This document shows, one piece after another, positions 29,121-36,836 of a DNA stretch of 39,411 bases. This DNA is from a virus. How positions within the stretch are numbered: the stretch's first letter is position 1; the number at the start of each line of letters is the position of its first letter. A program made the position numbers and the translations under genes. The notes beneath the pieces are model-generated. The model made no database searches. It was not told where the DNA came from and saw only the letters and a program-made list of their open reading frames with translations. The stretch is from the IMG/VR virus record IMGVR_UViG_3300042332_000401, positions 1 through 39,411 of that record, one strand, 5' to 3'.

Positions 29121-29555
29121 TTAGCCCTGGAAGCGATATTGAAACGGGATCGACGCGCCGCGACTATACCACGCGCCGTTTGAGCGTGTTGTGTCGGCAA
29201 TGCCGACAATCGGACCTGTGAAGCTGAGATTGCCCGCGCGCCGCGCGCGAAGCGCCACGACGGCGGCGTCGAGGAGATCGAGGGTGACGTCCTCACCGAT
29301 GCCGACCTCAGAGAACACGCGGACCGCGACCGCGCCGAACCAGAGCCGCTCATTGGCGAGCGATCCGCCGCCGAATGCGCGCATCTCCTCGCGGCTGAAC
29401 TCGGTATGCAGATGCAGCCAGTGCTGCACCTCGCCCGGGGTCGGCGTGTCGGGGTGTGCGTTTTCGTGCCAGATCACGCGATAGGTCTCGCCGTGCGGCC
29501 AGCGCGCATCCCAGACGGCCTTGATCTCGGTGCGAATGGTGGTCCTGAGGCTCAT
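29121..29555 (-). CDS. Tail terminator/completion-like protein (DUF4128-type), paralogue 1
   Basis: The product has 144 residues; ATG 29555 overlaps the preceding stop as ATGA. The pattern TEIKAVWDARWPHGETYRVI, REEMRAFGGGSLANERLWFG and VALRARRAGNLSFTGPIVG fits the DUF4128 gpU-like proteins that close the upper end of the tail tube. The C-terminal domain of the next gene upstream is clearly related, and only this copy stands alone. It lies directly before the tail tube gene, the usual terminator position. Confidence 0.8.
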   Translation of the reverse strand: MSLRTTIRTEIKAVWDARWPHGETYRVIWHENAHPDTPTPGEVQHWLHLHTEFSREEMRAFGGGSLANERLWFGAVAVRVFSEVGIGEDVTLDLLDAAVVALRARRAGNLSFTGPIVGIADTTRSNGAWYSRGASIPFQYRFQG

Positions 29556-31165
29556 GCCCGATACTCATACGTCCAGGGCATCATCGTGCCACGGATGAAC
29601 CACGCGCCGTCCTCGGTCGCGCTATCAAAGATCTCGGTCGAGCCCTCGATGAATGACAGCCTCGCCTCGCGGTGCGAGCGGTAGACGCCGACCGCGTCAT
29701 CGAGCAGGTCGAGCGCGGCGTCGTCACCGTAGCCGGTCTCGGCCACGACGCGAATCTCGACCGTTCCGCGCCACTCGCGGTCGGATGCCTCGCGACCGCC
29801 GGCATACGCGCGGACATCCTCGCCGTCGAAGTCGATCATCACATGCACCCACGCGCGCGCCTCGCCGGGCTCTGGGACGCTCTCGTTGTCGTTGACCTGC
29901 CAGAGCACCCGGTAGGTCGTTCCGTGCGGCCAGCGGGCATCCCAGGCGGTCCTGATGGCATCCCTGATCGTCCGCAGCGTGCCAGGAGGCGCGATAAGCT
30001 GGATGCGCGGCGGAATGCCGCCGATGGCGATGGCCGCTGCGGCGACTTCGATCGCCTTGCCCGCTGCGAGCGTCGGAGACGCGGCGGTGAGCGTGACGGT
30101 GGCGGCAGGGACCGTGATGGACTTGCCCGCCGCCAGCTGCGGCGCGAGCGCCGCGAGAACCTGAGCCGAGGCGAGCGGGACGACGATGCTCTTGCCCGCC
30201 GAGATCGACGGCGCTTCGCCGCCGAGGAGGATGGTGGCGGTGGGCACATCCACGCTGATGCCAGAAGCCGCCTGAATGGTCGGTGGCGCGGCAGAGAGCG
30301 TGATGGTGGCTGAGGGGGCGGCGACGCTCTTTCCGCTCGCCACGGACGGCGAAATCGCGGCCAGCGTGATCGTGGCGGCGGGGATGGTAACGACCTTGCC
30401 CGCCGAGGCAGTCGGAGCCGATGCCGACAGCGCGATGGTCGCCGCCGGGACCGCGACGCGCTTGCCCGCGCTGATCGACGGGGCGTTCGCCGCGAGGCTG
30501 ATCGTCGCGGCAGGGACGGTGACGCTATCGCCCGTCCTGATCGCCGGAACCTCGCCGCCCATGAGCAGGGCGGCGGTGGGAACGGTGACGACCTTGCCCG
30601 CGCTGATCGACGGAGGATTGCTCGCGAGATTGATCGTCGCAACGGGAACGGTGATCGTCGCGCCGGTCGATGCTTGGATCGTCGGCGCATTGGCGGCGAT
30701 GGTGATGGTGGCAGCGGGCGCGAGGATGTTGACCGCCGCCGCGCCATACAGATTGGCGAAGAGGAACAGCAGCCCCTGAATGCCGGTGCCAGTTTGGACT
30801 TCTGGCGCAGATGCTGCGATCTGGATTGATGCCGATGGGACAGATACCGATTTCCCCGCGCCTATTGCTGGAGCGGTGGCGGCGATGGAGATCGTAGCGG
30901 CGGGGACGGCGATGCTCTTACCCGCCGAGATGCTCGGGGCGTTGCCTGAAATTGTAATCGCCGCAGCGGGGATGATGACGCTCTTTCCCGCTGAAATGCT
31001 CGGGGCGTTCGTTGAAAGCGTGATGGCGCCAGCGGGAGCGATGGCGCTCTTGCCCGCCACAATTGTGGGTGAGCTAGCCGCAAGGCTGATTGTGGCGGCT
31101 GGAACAGATACTTGCGTCGGCGGCTGAAGTAGCGCCCACAGACCTGGGAACCGAGCGCGCAACAT
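29552..31165 (-). CDS. 22-residue-repeat protein fused to a second tail-terminator-like domain
   Basis: The product has 537 residues with ATG 31165. After 18 residues come about sixteen copies of a 22-residue unit of the type VPAATITLAANAPSISAGKS, with alternating small and branched residues, which suggests a regular β-solenoid. A 17-residue hydrophobic insertion (GLLFLFANLYGAAAV) interrupts it around repeat five. The last 139 residues (from TIRDAIRTAWDARWPHGTTY) are a paralogue of the next gene's product, sharing DARWPHGxTYRVxW and the overall layout. The repeat part might project from the head–tail joint as a fibre or collar, carried by the ring-forming domain. This is inference; no role is known. 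Confidence 0.75.
   Translation of the reverse strand: MLRARFPGLWALLQPPTQVSVPAATISLAASSPTIVAGKSAIAPAGAITLSTNAPSISAGKSVIIPAAAITISGNAPSISAGKSIAVPAATISIAATAPAIGAGKSVSVPSASIQIAASAPEVQTGTGIQGLLFLFANLYGAAAVNILAPAATITIAANAPTIQASTGATITVPVATINLASNPPSISAGKVVTVPTAALLMGGEVPAIRTGDSVTVPAATISLAANAPSISAGKRVAVPAATIALSASAPTASAGKVVTIPAATITLAAISPSVASGKSVAAPSATITLSAAPPTIQAASGISVDVPTATILLGGEAPSISAGKSIVVPLASAQVLAALAPQLAAGKSITVPAATVTLTAASPTLAAGKAIEVAAAAIAIGGIPPRIQLIAPPGTLRTIRDAIRTAWDARWPHGTTYRVLWQVNDNESVPEPGEARAWVHVMIDFDGEDVRAYAGGREASDREWRGTVEIRVVAETGYGDDAALDLLDDAVGVYRSHREARLSFIEGSTEIFDSATEDGAWFIRGTMMPWTYEYRA
30011..31111 (-). repeat. Tandem 66-bp coding repeats (about 16 units of 22 residues)
   Basis: The repeat array codes for residues 19 to about 385 of the fusion protein. 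Units are diverged in DNA but share the codons for a VP-A-ATI-L-A-AP-ISAGKS core. The end coordinates are approximate because the last unit (VAAAAIAIGGIPPRIQL) is degenerate. Slippage or recombination between units could change the number of repeats and so the length of the structure. Confidence 0.8.
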
Positions 31166-31169
31166 CTTC

Positions 31170-31961
31170 TCAGTCCCCGATCAACGGGGGGCGGTTGGCG
31201 AACGGATGGGCAGCGGCGAGAGGGATAGCCCATTTATAAGAGAGGTAGCCCTCTAGGCGCTGCCTGTCTCCAGGCGAGGCGGTCTCGGACAGGATCAAAA
31301 GCTCGCCAATGTAGCCAAAAAGCCTATTGCCAGTGTAATTTGCAATCTGGCCGACCACTAAGGGATTAGAGGCAATGGCTGGCGTGTCTGAGCTATGCCC
31401 AGTAGCCGCTGCATCTGCGCCGTTCCTAAACGCTGTCGAGGTTGTGTTTATTGCTCCAGGTGACTTTGTATAAGACAGGATGTTCCAGCTATTGACGGCA
31501 AGCGGCGTAACCTTGAAATCACGGCTGTTTGCATATGCAATGCTGATGTTTTGCGCGCTGCTTGTGTCGTCAATTCCGCAAGATGTTCCCGTTAGGTTGT
31601 AGTCGCCCCACCCAAAAGCGCATCCTTGGATTGAATCTGTTTTCTGATAAACAATAAAGAATGAAAAGCTTGGGTTTCCAGTCAGCGTAAACGCCGACGC
31701 AGTGGACAGCGTTTTATTGTCGAAATATGCTACAGCCAATCCATTCTTGCCATTCTCTGTAAGCGATGGACCATTCGTCGCGTTGGACAAATGCCAGCCA
31801 TTTCCGCTTTTGTCTCTCCACTCCGTGACCCGTGTGGATACAGTCAAAGTCGAGATGTCGGAGCAATCATGCCACGATTTGACTGACAATAGGCTAGTGC
31901 GCGGCGTCCACAGCCGCCCCTGCACCCGCGCGCTATCGTAGTCGGACAGCCCGCGCGGCAT
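31170..31961 (-). CDS. LamG/concanavalin-like lectin-fold virion protein
   Basis: The product has 263 residues; ATG 31961 shares one base with the preceding stop. The frame is open further upstream but that part is a shadow of other genes. Signs of the laminin-G-like jelly roll are WRDKSGNGWHLSNATNGPSL near the start, FSFFIVYQKTDSIQGCAFGW, then NRLFGYIGELLILSE and the closing RLEGYLSYKW, which is typical of LamG_3 domains. The DNA is clearly less GC-rich than its surroundings (29 G/C in bases 31321–31380), which suggests recent acquisition. It may bind surface sugars of the host or decorate the virion. Confidence 0.82.
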   Translation of the reverse strand: MPRGLSDYDSARVQGRLWTPRTSLLSVKSWHDCSDISTLTVSTRVTEWRDKSGNGWHLSNATNGPSLTENGKNGLAVAYFDNKTLSTASAFTLTGNPSFSFFIVYQKTDSIQGCAFGWGDYNLTGTSCGIDDTSSAQNISIAYANSRDFKVTPLAVNSWNILSYTKSPGAINTTSTAFRNGADAAATGHSSDTPAIASNPLVVGQIANYTGNRLFGYIGELLILSETASPGDRQRLEGYLSYKWAIPLAAAHPFANRPPLIGD

Positions 31962-32371
31962 CAGACCGCTTCTTCGTTCCAGGGGCGGACGTAGAGTTCG
32001 TTTCCAGACGCCGCCAGCGTCACGCCCGCGTTGTTGACCACCGACAAGCGCAGCGAGAACGGCGGGAGCCTGACCTGCACGATGTTGACCTTGGCAGACG
32101 CGCCGCTCGTCAACGGCAGGACGTAGACATCGCCGCCGACCTTGTCGGAGGTGTCGGTGCCGTCGTTGATCGTGACGCGGATGCTGACAGACCCGCCAGT
32201 CGATGGCGTGACGCTGCCGAGCTTGAGCGTCAGCAGCGCGTACAGGTCTTTGTTGCTGCTGTTGTCGTAGGTGACAACGCTGCTCTCCGATCCGTTCGCC
32301 AACGAGTTCGCGACCGTCGAGAGGATGTTGCTCGACCGCGTCGAGGGCGTGGCCCATTTCGCGACTGCCAT
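31961..32371 (-). CDS. Small β-rich virion protein (hypothetical)
   Basis: The product has 136 residues; ATG 32371 shares one base with the preceding stop, and a GTG one codon earlier is less likely. β-strand pattern: SSVVTYDNSSNKDLYALLTL, GGSVSIRVTINDGTDTSDKV, VYVLPLTSGASAKVNIVQVR and LYVRPWNEEAV at the end. It looks like a small structural or decoration domain. It lies in the block of accessory virion genes upstream of the lectin-fold protein. No known family is claimed. Confidence 0.7.
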   Translation of the reverse strand: MAVAKWATPSTRSSNILSTVANSLANGSESSVVTYDNSSNKDLYALLTLKLGSVTPSTGGSVSIRVTINDGTDTSDKVGGDVYVLPLTSGASAKVNIVQVRLPPFSLRLSVVNNAGVTLAASGNELYVRPWNEEAV

Positions 32372-32811
32372 CACCGACCTCCACGCGCCAGGCCGACCGC
32401 CCGCGCATCAACAACGACGCCGTGCGCCTCGGCCCATGACGGATGCCGCTCGACGCGAGACAGCGCCAGCAGAGCGTCCGCCTCAACCTGTTGCACCACG
32501 CCCGCCACGACGAGCCGCGCGAGCTGGTCGCGCGCAGAGGGGCGGGACAGGTCAAAGCGCCCGTCCTCTATCAGCCGCAGACCCCACCGGATGACGGGCT
32601 GAGCGATCGCCAGCGTCGTCAGAGCGTCCAGCAGCGCGGCCCCAGCCTCGGGGCCAAGCGCGTCGAGGACCGCGCCGATGCCGATCTGCGTCTGACGCCA
32701 CTCGACAACGGCCGGGAGCGTCGCGTCGGGCTGGTTCAGCGCCGATGCCGCCGCCCAGTCGGGCAACGACGCGACGTCTGGATGAGCGAGGCGTTCCGCG
32801 AGCGTTTCCAT
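32371..32811 (-). CDS. Hypothetical phage protein (helical, virion block)
   Basis: The product has 146 residues with ATG 32811, one base after the stop of the short gene upstream; the open frame before it is a shadow. The pattern METLAERLAHPDVASLPDWA, then helices around GAALLDALTTLAIAQPVI and the end SWAEAHGVVVDARAVGLARG, recurs in phages of Alphaproteobacteria, where it is uncharacterised. It may be an adaptor or fibre chaperone. No family name is recalled. Confidence 0.68.
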   Translation of the reverse strand: METLAERLAHPDVASLPDWAAASALNQPDATLPAVVEWRQTQIGIGAVLDALGPEAGAALLDALTTLAIAQPVIRWGLRLIEDGRFDLSRPSARDQLARLVVAGVVQQVEADALLALSRVERHPSWAEAHGVVVDARAVGLARGGR

Positions 32812-32812
32812 C

Positions 32813-32974
32813 TCAGATCCCCCGCAGCGCCGCCAGCGTGGCTTCGGTCTCTGCGATCTCGGTTTCGAGTTGGGCGATGCGGGCATCGTCGCCGTCCCGA
32901 TCAGCAGTTGCCCACGCGCTGTTGAGCGTGGCGAGGCGGTTCTGCGCGAGGCGGATCAGATCGGAGATGGACAT
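32813..32974 (-). CDS. 53-residue coiled-coil protein
   Basis: ATG 32974 shares one base with the preceding stop (TGATG) and the TGA at 32815–32813 ends one base before the next ATG, so it fits exactly between its neighbours. The peptide begins MSISDLIRLAQNRLATLNSA and ends with a heptad stretch IAQLETEIAETEATLAAL. It predicts two helices forming a hairpin or coiled coil. Size and place support a real gene, perhaps a clasp or trimer-forming adaptor for nearby virion proteins. Confidence 0.68.
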   Translation of the reverse strand: MSISDLIRLAQNRLATLNSAWATADRDGDDARIAQLETEIAETEATLAALRGI

Positions 32975-34584
32975 CAGACCAGCACCACCAGCTCTTGAGT
33001 GACCGTCGATAGGTGGGATTGTAGCAGGACCACGTCGTATTTGTCGGTGCCGTCAATTGCGGCGAACGCAGCCATGCGTTGACCGATCGCGGCAGTTCCC
33101 GATTGCAAGAAATCGGTCGGCGTGTGCGGCGACAACACGCGGTTCTTCGAGTCGAAGCGGTAGATTTGGTTGACCTGCGAGGCGACGTAGATATTCAAAT
33201 AGGTAAAGCGCCCTTCGCCGCCGTATGGCGAATAAGCCCCGGTCGTTCCAGCGCCCGTTGCGTTCTGCGCGCCGTCATAGGTGATAGCGCCAGTCCATGT
33301 GCCGGTGATGGTGTTTGCGATGTCGAAGAGGTCAAGCGTCGTCGCGCCGCCACGGAAGAAGTAGTTGAAGCTGTGGCGAGCATTGCGTGCGGGATCGGGC
33401 TGAATGCCAAACGAAGGCATCCATAAGCATCCCGCCGCATTCGCAGCAGGACCGGCGGCGAAATACGTCGTAGACCACGCATTCGCCGCGATGCTGTTGG
33501 TGCCATTGTTGATGGTGGCGTCGCTGTAATTGTAGGTGTAGGTCGTCGTGTTTGCGCTGGTCCGCAGGACGATGATGTTCGGAAGCTCAATGACATATTT
33601 CGCCGTGCTGGAGGGCGTCGTGGACCAGTTGGTGCCCAGCGTGTAGACCGGCGATGCGCCAGCCGTGTGCGAGGCGATGATGCGACGCTGGCCGACGGCA
33701 GCGGGCGTGCCGGTATCCTGCACGATGCGGATTTGAAAATTGCGGTATTCGTTCGCCACGACGACCGCATCGCCGCCTGTCGCCTGACCTGTGAGCGTTC
33801 CCGCCGCTGTTGCAGTCGCGACGAGCGCCTTTCGCGAGACCACGTTGTTGTCGTATTCGGTCGCGCCCTTGATCATGCCCTCGCCCGGCTCGCAGTTGTA
33901 GGGCGTATACTGCTCATCAAGGACGAGGATCGCGCTATCCGTCGCGACGGTGGCGACGAGGTTGGTGGTCGAGAGGTTCGCCAGTGTGTTGGTCGCGACC
34001 TCGTAGCTGCGCCAGGATGCCGCTGCGAGAGCGCCGCTCGAAAGCATGATGACGCGGCCCGAAAGCAGTTCGTATCGCGCGCCGGTCGCGGGCGTGAACG
34101 TGAAGGCGTTATCGACGGTGATCGTCGGCGTCGTGCCGGACGTATTCCCGACGATGAAGCGTTCCTCGACTTTGCCCGCCGTGGTGTCGGTGATGCGGAC
34201 CTTGAAGCCGTAGTCACCCGAGCCGCCACGGTTCGCCAGCATGTTCACGCCGACAGCGGTGCCCAAAGCCGTCGAGAGTGTGAACGATGTCGTGGTCGCG
34301 CCCGCAGCGATGGTTCCGACAGCCGCGAAAGACGGGACGAAGCACATCGCCGCGCCCGCTGCGACAGCCGCTGCGCCTGGATTGGTCGATAGCTGCCACG
34401 ACTTCGTGACGATGTTGTAGCGGTTCAGCACGGTCGTGCTGATGAGGTTCTGGACAAACGGGTGTCGAGAGACGTCCGAGCGCATGTCGCAGCACATGAG
34501 CGTCCCGGCTGCGTGCGCGTTTGGCGAGGGCGCGGTCTGCACCCACTCCATCCGGTCGATGACCTTCTTAAAGGTGTTTGCCAT
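32974..34584 (-). CDS. Large virion structural protein (β-rich, unknown role)
   Basis: The product has 536 residues; ATG 34584 with TGAGGT upstream. The N-terminus FKKVIDRMEWVQTAPSPNAH and the recurring aromatic-threonine strands, together with NARHSFNYFFRGGATTLDLF, EGRFTYLNIYVASQVNQIYR and FDSKNRVLSPHTPTDFLQSG, indicate a β-rich exposed protein. The last part reads like repeated blades (IYRFDSKNRVL), so a propeller-like or fibre-like fold is possible. It is one of several accessory virion genes between the head connectors and the tail tube. A role in host contact or head decoration is inference. Confidence 0.75.
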   Translation of the reverse strand: MANTFKKVIDRMEWVQTAPSPNAHAAGTLMCCDMRSDVSRHPFVQNLISTTVLNRYNIVTKSWQLSTNPGAAAVAAGAAMCFVPSFAAVGTIAAGATTTSFTLSTALGTAVGVNMLANRGGSGDYGFKVRITDTTAGKVEERFIVGNTSGTTPTITVDNAFTFTPATGARYELLSGRVIMLSSGALAAASWRSYEVATNTLANLSTTNLVATVATDSAILVLDEQYTPYNCEPGEGMIKGATEYDNNVVSRKALVATATAAGTLTGQATGGDAVVVANEYRNFQIRIVQDTGTPAAVGQRRIIASHTAGASPVYTLGTNWSTTPSSTAKYVIELPNIIVLRTSANTTTYTYNYSDATINNGTNSIAANAWSTTYFAAGPAANAAGCLWMPSFGIQPDPARNARHSFNYFFRGGATTLDLFDIANTITGTWTGAITYDGAQNATGAGTTGAYSPYGGEGRFTYLNIYVASQVNQIYRFDSKNRVLSPHTPTDFLQSGTAAIGQRMAAFAAIDGTDKYDVVLLQSHLSTVTQELVVLV

Positions 34585-34593
34585 CTGGAAACC

Positions 34594-35004
34594 TCAAGAA
34601 ATGCAAGCGCGAACGTTCGCGCGCCAGGAAGCGCGAGCCATCGCGCGGGCCATGATCTGCGGCTGCTCGTTGCCGAAACCGGCGAGGTTGCTGACAGACG
34701 TCACCGTCGAACAGGTCGTAACCGTTGTGACAGTCGTGACCGTGCCGCTTTCCAGCACCACCGTCCCGCGTTGACGCTGGAGCGACTTGTCGTAGCCGCG
34801 CGGAGAGGCCAGCATCTGATAGATGCGTTGCAGCATCCACCAGACGCCCGTATCCTGCGTCGGCAGCGGCGCGGCCTCGCTCGTATCCGTCGCGCTGCCG
34901 TCCGCGCCGTGCGCGACTTTCACGCGCTGATAGAGCACGCCGCCGATGTCGTCGGCGGCGGCTATCGCGCCTGAGCCTGGGGTGATTGCGACGTTATCGG
35001 CCAT
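34594..35004 (-). CDS. Virion-block protein (MADNVAITPGSG type)
   Basis: The product has 136 residues with ATG 35004, two bases after the preceding stop; the long open frame upstream is a shadow. MADNVAITPGSGAIAAADDI, GGVLYQRVKVAHGADGSATD and a middle WMLQRIYQMLASPRGYD-type helix are a common small phage structural protein pattern. Then a valine/threonine stretch (ESGTVTTVTTVTTCSTVTSV) may form a β-fibre and the end is basic. Its function is not established. Confidence 0.72.
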   Translation of the reverse strand: MADNVAITPGSGAIAAADDIGGVLYQRVKVAHGADGSATDTSEAAPLPTQDTGVWWMLQRIYQMLASPRGYDKSLQRQRGTVVLESGTVTTVTTVTTCSTVTSVSNLAGFGNEQPQIMARAMARASWRANVRACIS

Positions 35005-35006
35005 TA

Positions 35007-35438
35007 TCAGGCCACCGTGAAGCTGAAGATGCCGTTCGCGTCCCAGATGATCTTGAAGTCGGTCCCAGCACCGGCGCTCTGTGACCCGTCGAAGTCGATG
35101 AACGCCAGCGGCGGATCGTTCGCGTCGGTATCGTTGTAGAGCACGCCGTAGCTCGCCGTGATCGAGCCGCCGCTCGCCGTCAGCGTCACATCGTCGGCGT
35201 CGAAGCGCGCGTCGTTCGTCGTCACGGTCGTGACTGCGACGTTCGCCAGCGAGGGACCGCCAGCCACGTAGCCGGTGCCAGTCGTGGCCTCGGTGCCACC
35301 GACACCCGCGAGCGTCGTATGCGTCGCGTTGAACGTCGCAGCGGTGAACAGCTTCACCTTGTAGGTGTCGCCGGGGACATTGGAGCCCTCTGCGAAGAGC
35401 TTGGCCGTGTGGTTGTAGAGGGAGATGGTCACTGCCAT
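35007..35438 (-). CDS. Small β-sandwich virion protein
   Basis: The product has 143 residues; ATG 35438 has AGGAG upstream at a good distance. The sequence MAVTISLYNHTAKLFAEGSN, FTAATFNATHTTLAGVGGTE, NDARFDADDVTLTASGGSIT and the end FKIIWDANGIFSFTV is a recurrent phage pattern of a β-rich structural protein. Its site on the virion is not known to me. It is co-transcribed with its neighbours, which suggests stoichiometric virion use. Confidence 0.75.
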   Translation of the reverse strand: MAVTISLYNHTAKLFAEGSNVPGDTYKVKLFTAATFNATHTTLAGVGGTEATTGTGYVAGGPSLANVAVTTVTTNDARFDADDVTLTASGGSITASYGVLYNDTDANDPPLAFIDFDGSQSAGAGTDFKIIWDANGIFSFTVA

Positions 35439-35449
35439 TTGGAAGGCTC

Positions 35450-36112
35450 CTAGAGCTTGGAAACACGGACGCCGGGATAGGAAATCTCCGATCCGGCCTG
35501 ACGGTCGCGGCGCTTGCCCTGCGCGCGTCGTAGACGATAGGCACCCGAGAGGGTGACGAAGGTATGTCGGACCAGCGCGACGTTGCCGAAGCGCGCTTTG
35601 GCCGCCTTGGCGACGCTGTCCACATAGCGATAGCGGCTGTCGTCCACGATGAACGGCGAGCCGGACTTGGTCTTGCCGACCTCAAGCCGCCGCGCGTAGG
35701 GCTTCGTGTTCGCGACGACGAAGGACTGCGTGTCGTGCGTGATCGCCGAGATCTGCGCCTCGACGCCATCGACCAGTAGGATGAACGAGCGCGAATAGTC
35801 GCCTGTCGGCCCGCGCACCGCGCCGCGCTCCAGCGTGTCGAGGAGCCATGCCGCGATCTCGCGAAGGTATTCGTACTCGATGATGATGGTGGACTTGTCA
35901 GTCGCGGCATCGATCGGCGCACCGCGCCGTCCGTCCACGATGGTCTCGGTGGTCGGCGCGATGCCCGCGCGTTGCGTCTGCTCGGCCAGTACGCGCGCCT
36001 TCTCGCGGCGCGCGGCGTCTTCCAGCAGCGCCTCGACCTGAGCCGGGAACAGGTTCTTGCTCGCCACCGTGATCTCGCGCGCGAAGACGCGCGGCGAGCG
36101 GTAGGCCCTCAT
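35450..36112 (-). CDS. Probable neck/connector-type protein
   Basis: The product has 220 residues; ATG 36112 overlaps the upstream stop as ATGA, while TTG 36121 is less likely. The N-terminal basic region (RAYRSPRVFAREITVASKNL) is followed by a helical segment QVEALLEDAARREKARVLAE. Then come the conserved-looking TIIIEYEYLREIAAWLLDTL, GPTGDYSRSFILLVDGVEAQ and ANTKPYARRLEVGKTKSGSP. The last segment is the pattern of HK97 gp10-like and neck proteins, in which an N.KPYA-R-LE loop is common. It sits next to the head-closure gene. Assigned by context and weak motif. Confidence 0.62.
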   Translation of the reverse strand: MRAYRSPRVFAREITVASKNLFPAQVEALLEDAARREKARVLAEQTQRAGIAPTTETIVDGRRGAPIDAATDKSTIIIEYEYLREIAAWLLDTLERGAVRGPTGDYSRSFILLVDGVEAQISAITHDTQSFVVANTKPYARRLEVGKTKSGSPFIVDDSRYRYVDSVAKAAKARFGNVALVRHTFVTLSGAYRLRRAQGKRRDRQAGSEISYPGVRVSKL

Positions 36113-36441
36113 CCCCGGCAAACCATGTTGTAACGCTCCACCATCTCGCCCACACGCACGGTCTCGACCGACTGCACGTTGAGCAGCCGCCCTTCGAGGA
36201 GCAGCTTGTCATCGCGACGCGGAGGAGCCGGCCATTGTGCGGCATCGATCTCGGCATGGTGCGCGATGACCTGGCGGTCGCCTTGCTGTAGCCCTGATCC
36301 CGGCACGATCTCTTGCGCGCGAAACTGGCGCGCGAAGACGCGCAACGTCACTTCGTGCCAGACCTGGTTCGCGCCGACGCCGGTCAGCCGACGCAGCTGC
36401 GCGACCTGGCCGAGCCGATCAAGCGCGCCGCGCGTGTTCAT
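36109..36441 (-). CDS. Head closure / head–tail joining protein
   Basis: The product has 110 residues; ATG 36441 overlaps the preceding stop as ATGA. A β-rich small protein with QVWHEVTLRVFARQFRAQEI, GSGLQQGDRQVIAHHAEIDA and LLNVQSVETVRVGEMVERYN. The closing V-R-G-EMVERY segment is usual in head–tail joining proteins (gp16/FII-like) that seal the portal channel after packaging. Location between the gp6-like connector and neck-like protein supports this. Confidence 0.68.
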   Translation of the reverse strand: MNTRGALDRLGQVAQLRRLTGVGANQVWHEVTLRVFARQFRAQEIVPGSGLQQGDRQVIAHHAEIDAAQWPAPPRRDDKLLLEGRLLNVQSVETVRVGEMVERYNMVCRG

Positions 36442-36836
36442 CGCACGTTGGCGCGGACCGAGACCACCGTCGATCCGGCGTAGGTGCCAGTCGAGACCAC
36501 CGTCGCGCGCAGCCGGTCGCCCAGCGTGCCATCGAGCGCGGTATCGGCAGCGAGGCTCCCAGCGGACGCTGCGGCGATGCGCGGCGTGAGGCCGCTCACC
36601 GTCAGCACCTTCTGCAAGCCGGACGTCGTGAAATCGAAACGCGCGATCTGGACCCAGGTCACGCCCTGATCGAGCGAGGTCTCAACCACCGCATAGCAGG
36701 ATGTGCCGCCCGAGCCATAGGCCAGGCGCGCAGAGAGCGTGACGGCGAGAGCGCCGCTGAGATCATCGACAACATCCCCGACTTGCGTCGCGGCTGCGCC
36801 GATGGAGAAATCGCCCAGGCTGAACGTGCCGCTCAT
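36438..36836 (-). CDS. Small β-rich virion protein
   Basis: The product has 132 residues; ATG 36836 overlaps the preceding stop as ATGA. The strands GTFSLGDFSIGAAATQVGDV, VTLSARLAYGSGGTSCYAVV, ETSLDQGVTWVQIARFDFTT and the end YAGSTVVSVRANV are typical of phage β-sandwich decoration or adaptor proteins, some of which have a bacterial Ig-like fold. It sits among connector genes. No family is claimed. Confidence 0.7.
   Translation of the reverse strand: MSGTFSLGDFSIGAAATQVGDVVDDLSGALAVTLSARLAYGSGGTSCYAVVETSLDQGVTWVQIARFDFTTSGLQKVLTVSGLTPRIAAASAGSLAADTALDGTLGDRLRATVVSTGTYAGSTVVSVRANVR

Noticed and set aside
31962-32555. An N-terminal extension that would make the lectin-fold protein 461 residues
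   Set aside because: The added part is basic, histidine/arginine-rich shadow sequence over two other minus-strand genes. The TGATG overlap at 31961 gives a natural start.
35005-35922. An extended frame giving a 442-residue protein before the MADNVAITPGSG gene
   Set aside because: It is an off-frame reading of two well-supported genes; the short version has the family-type N-terminus.
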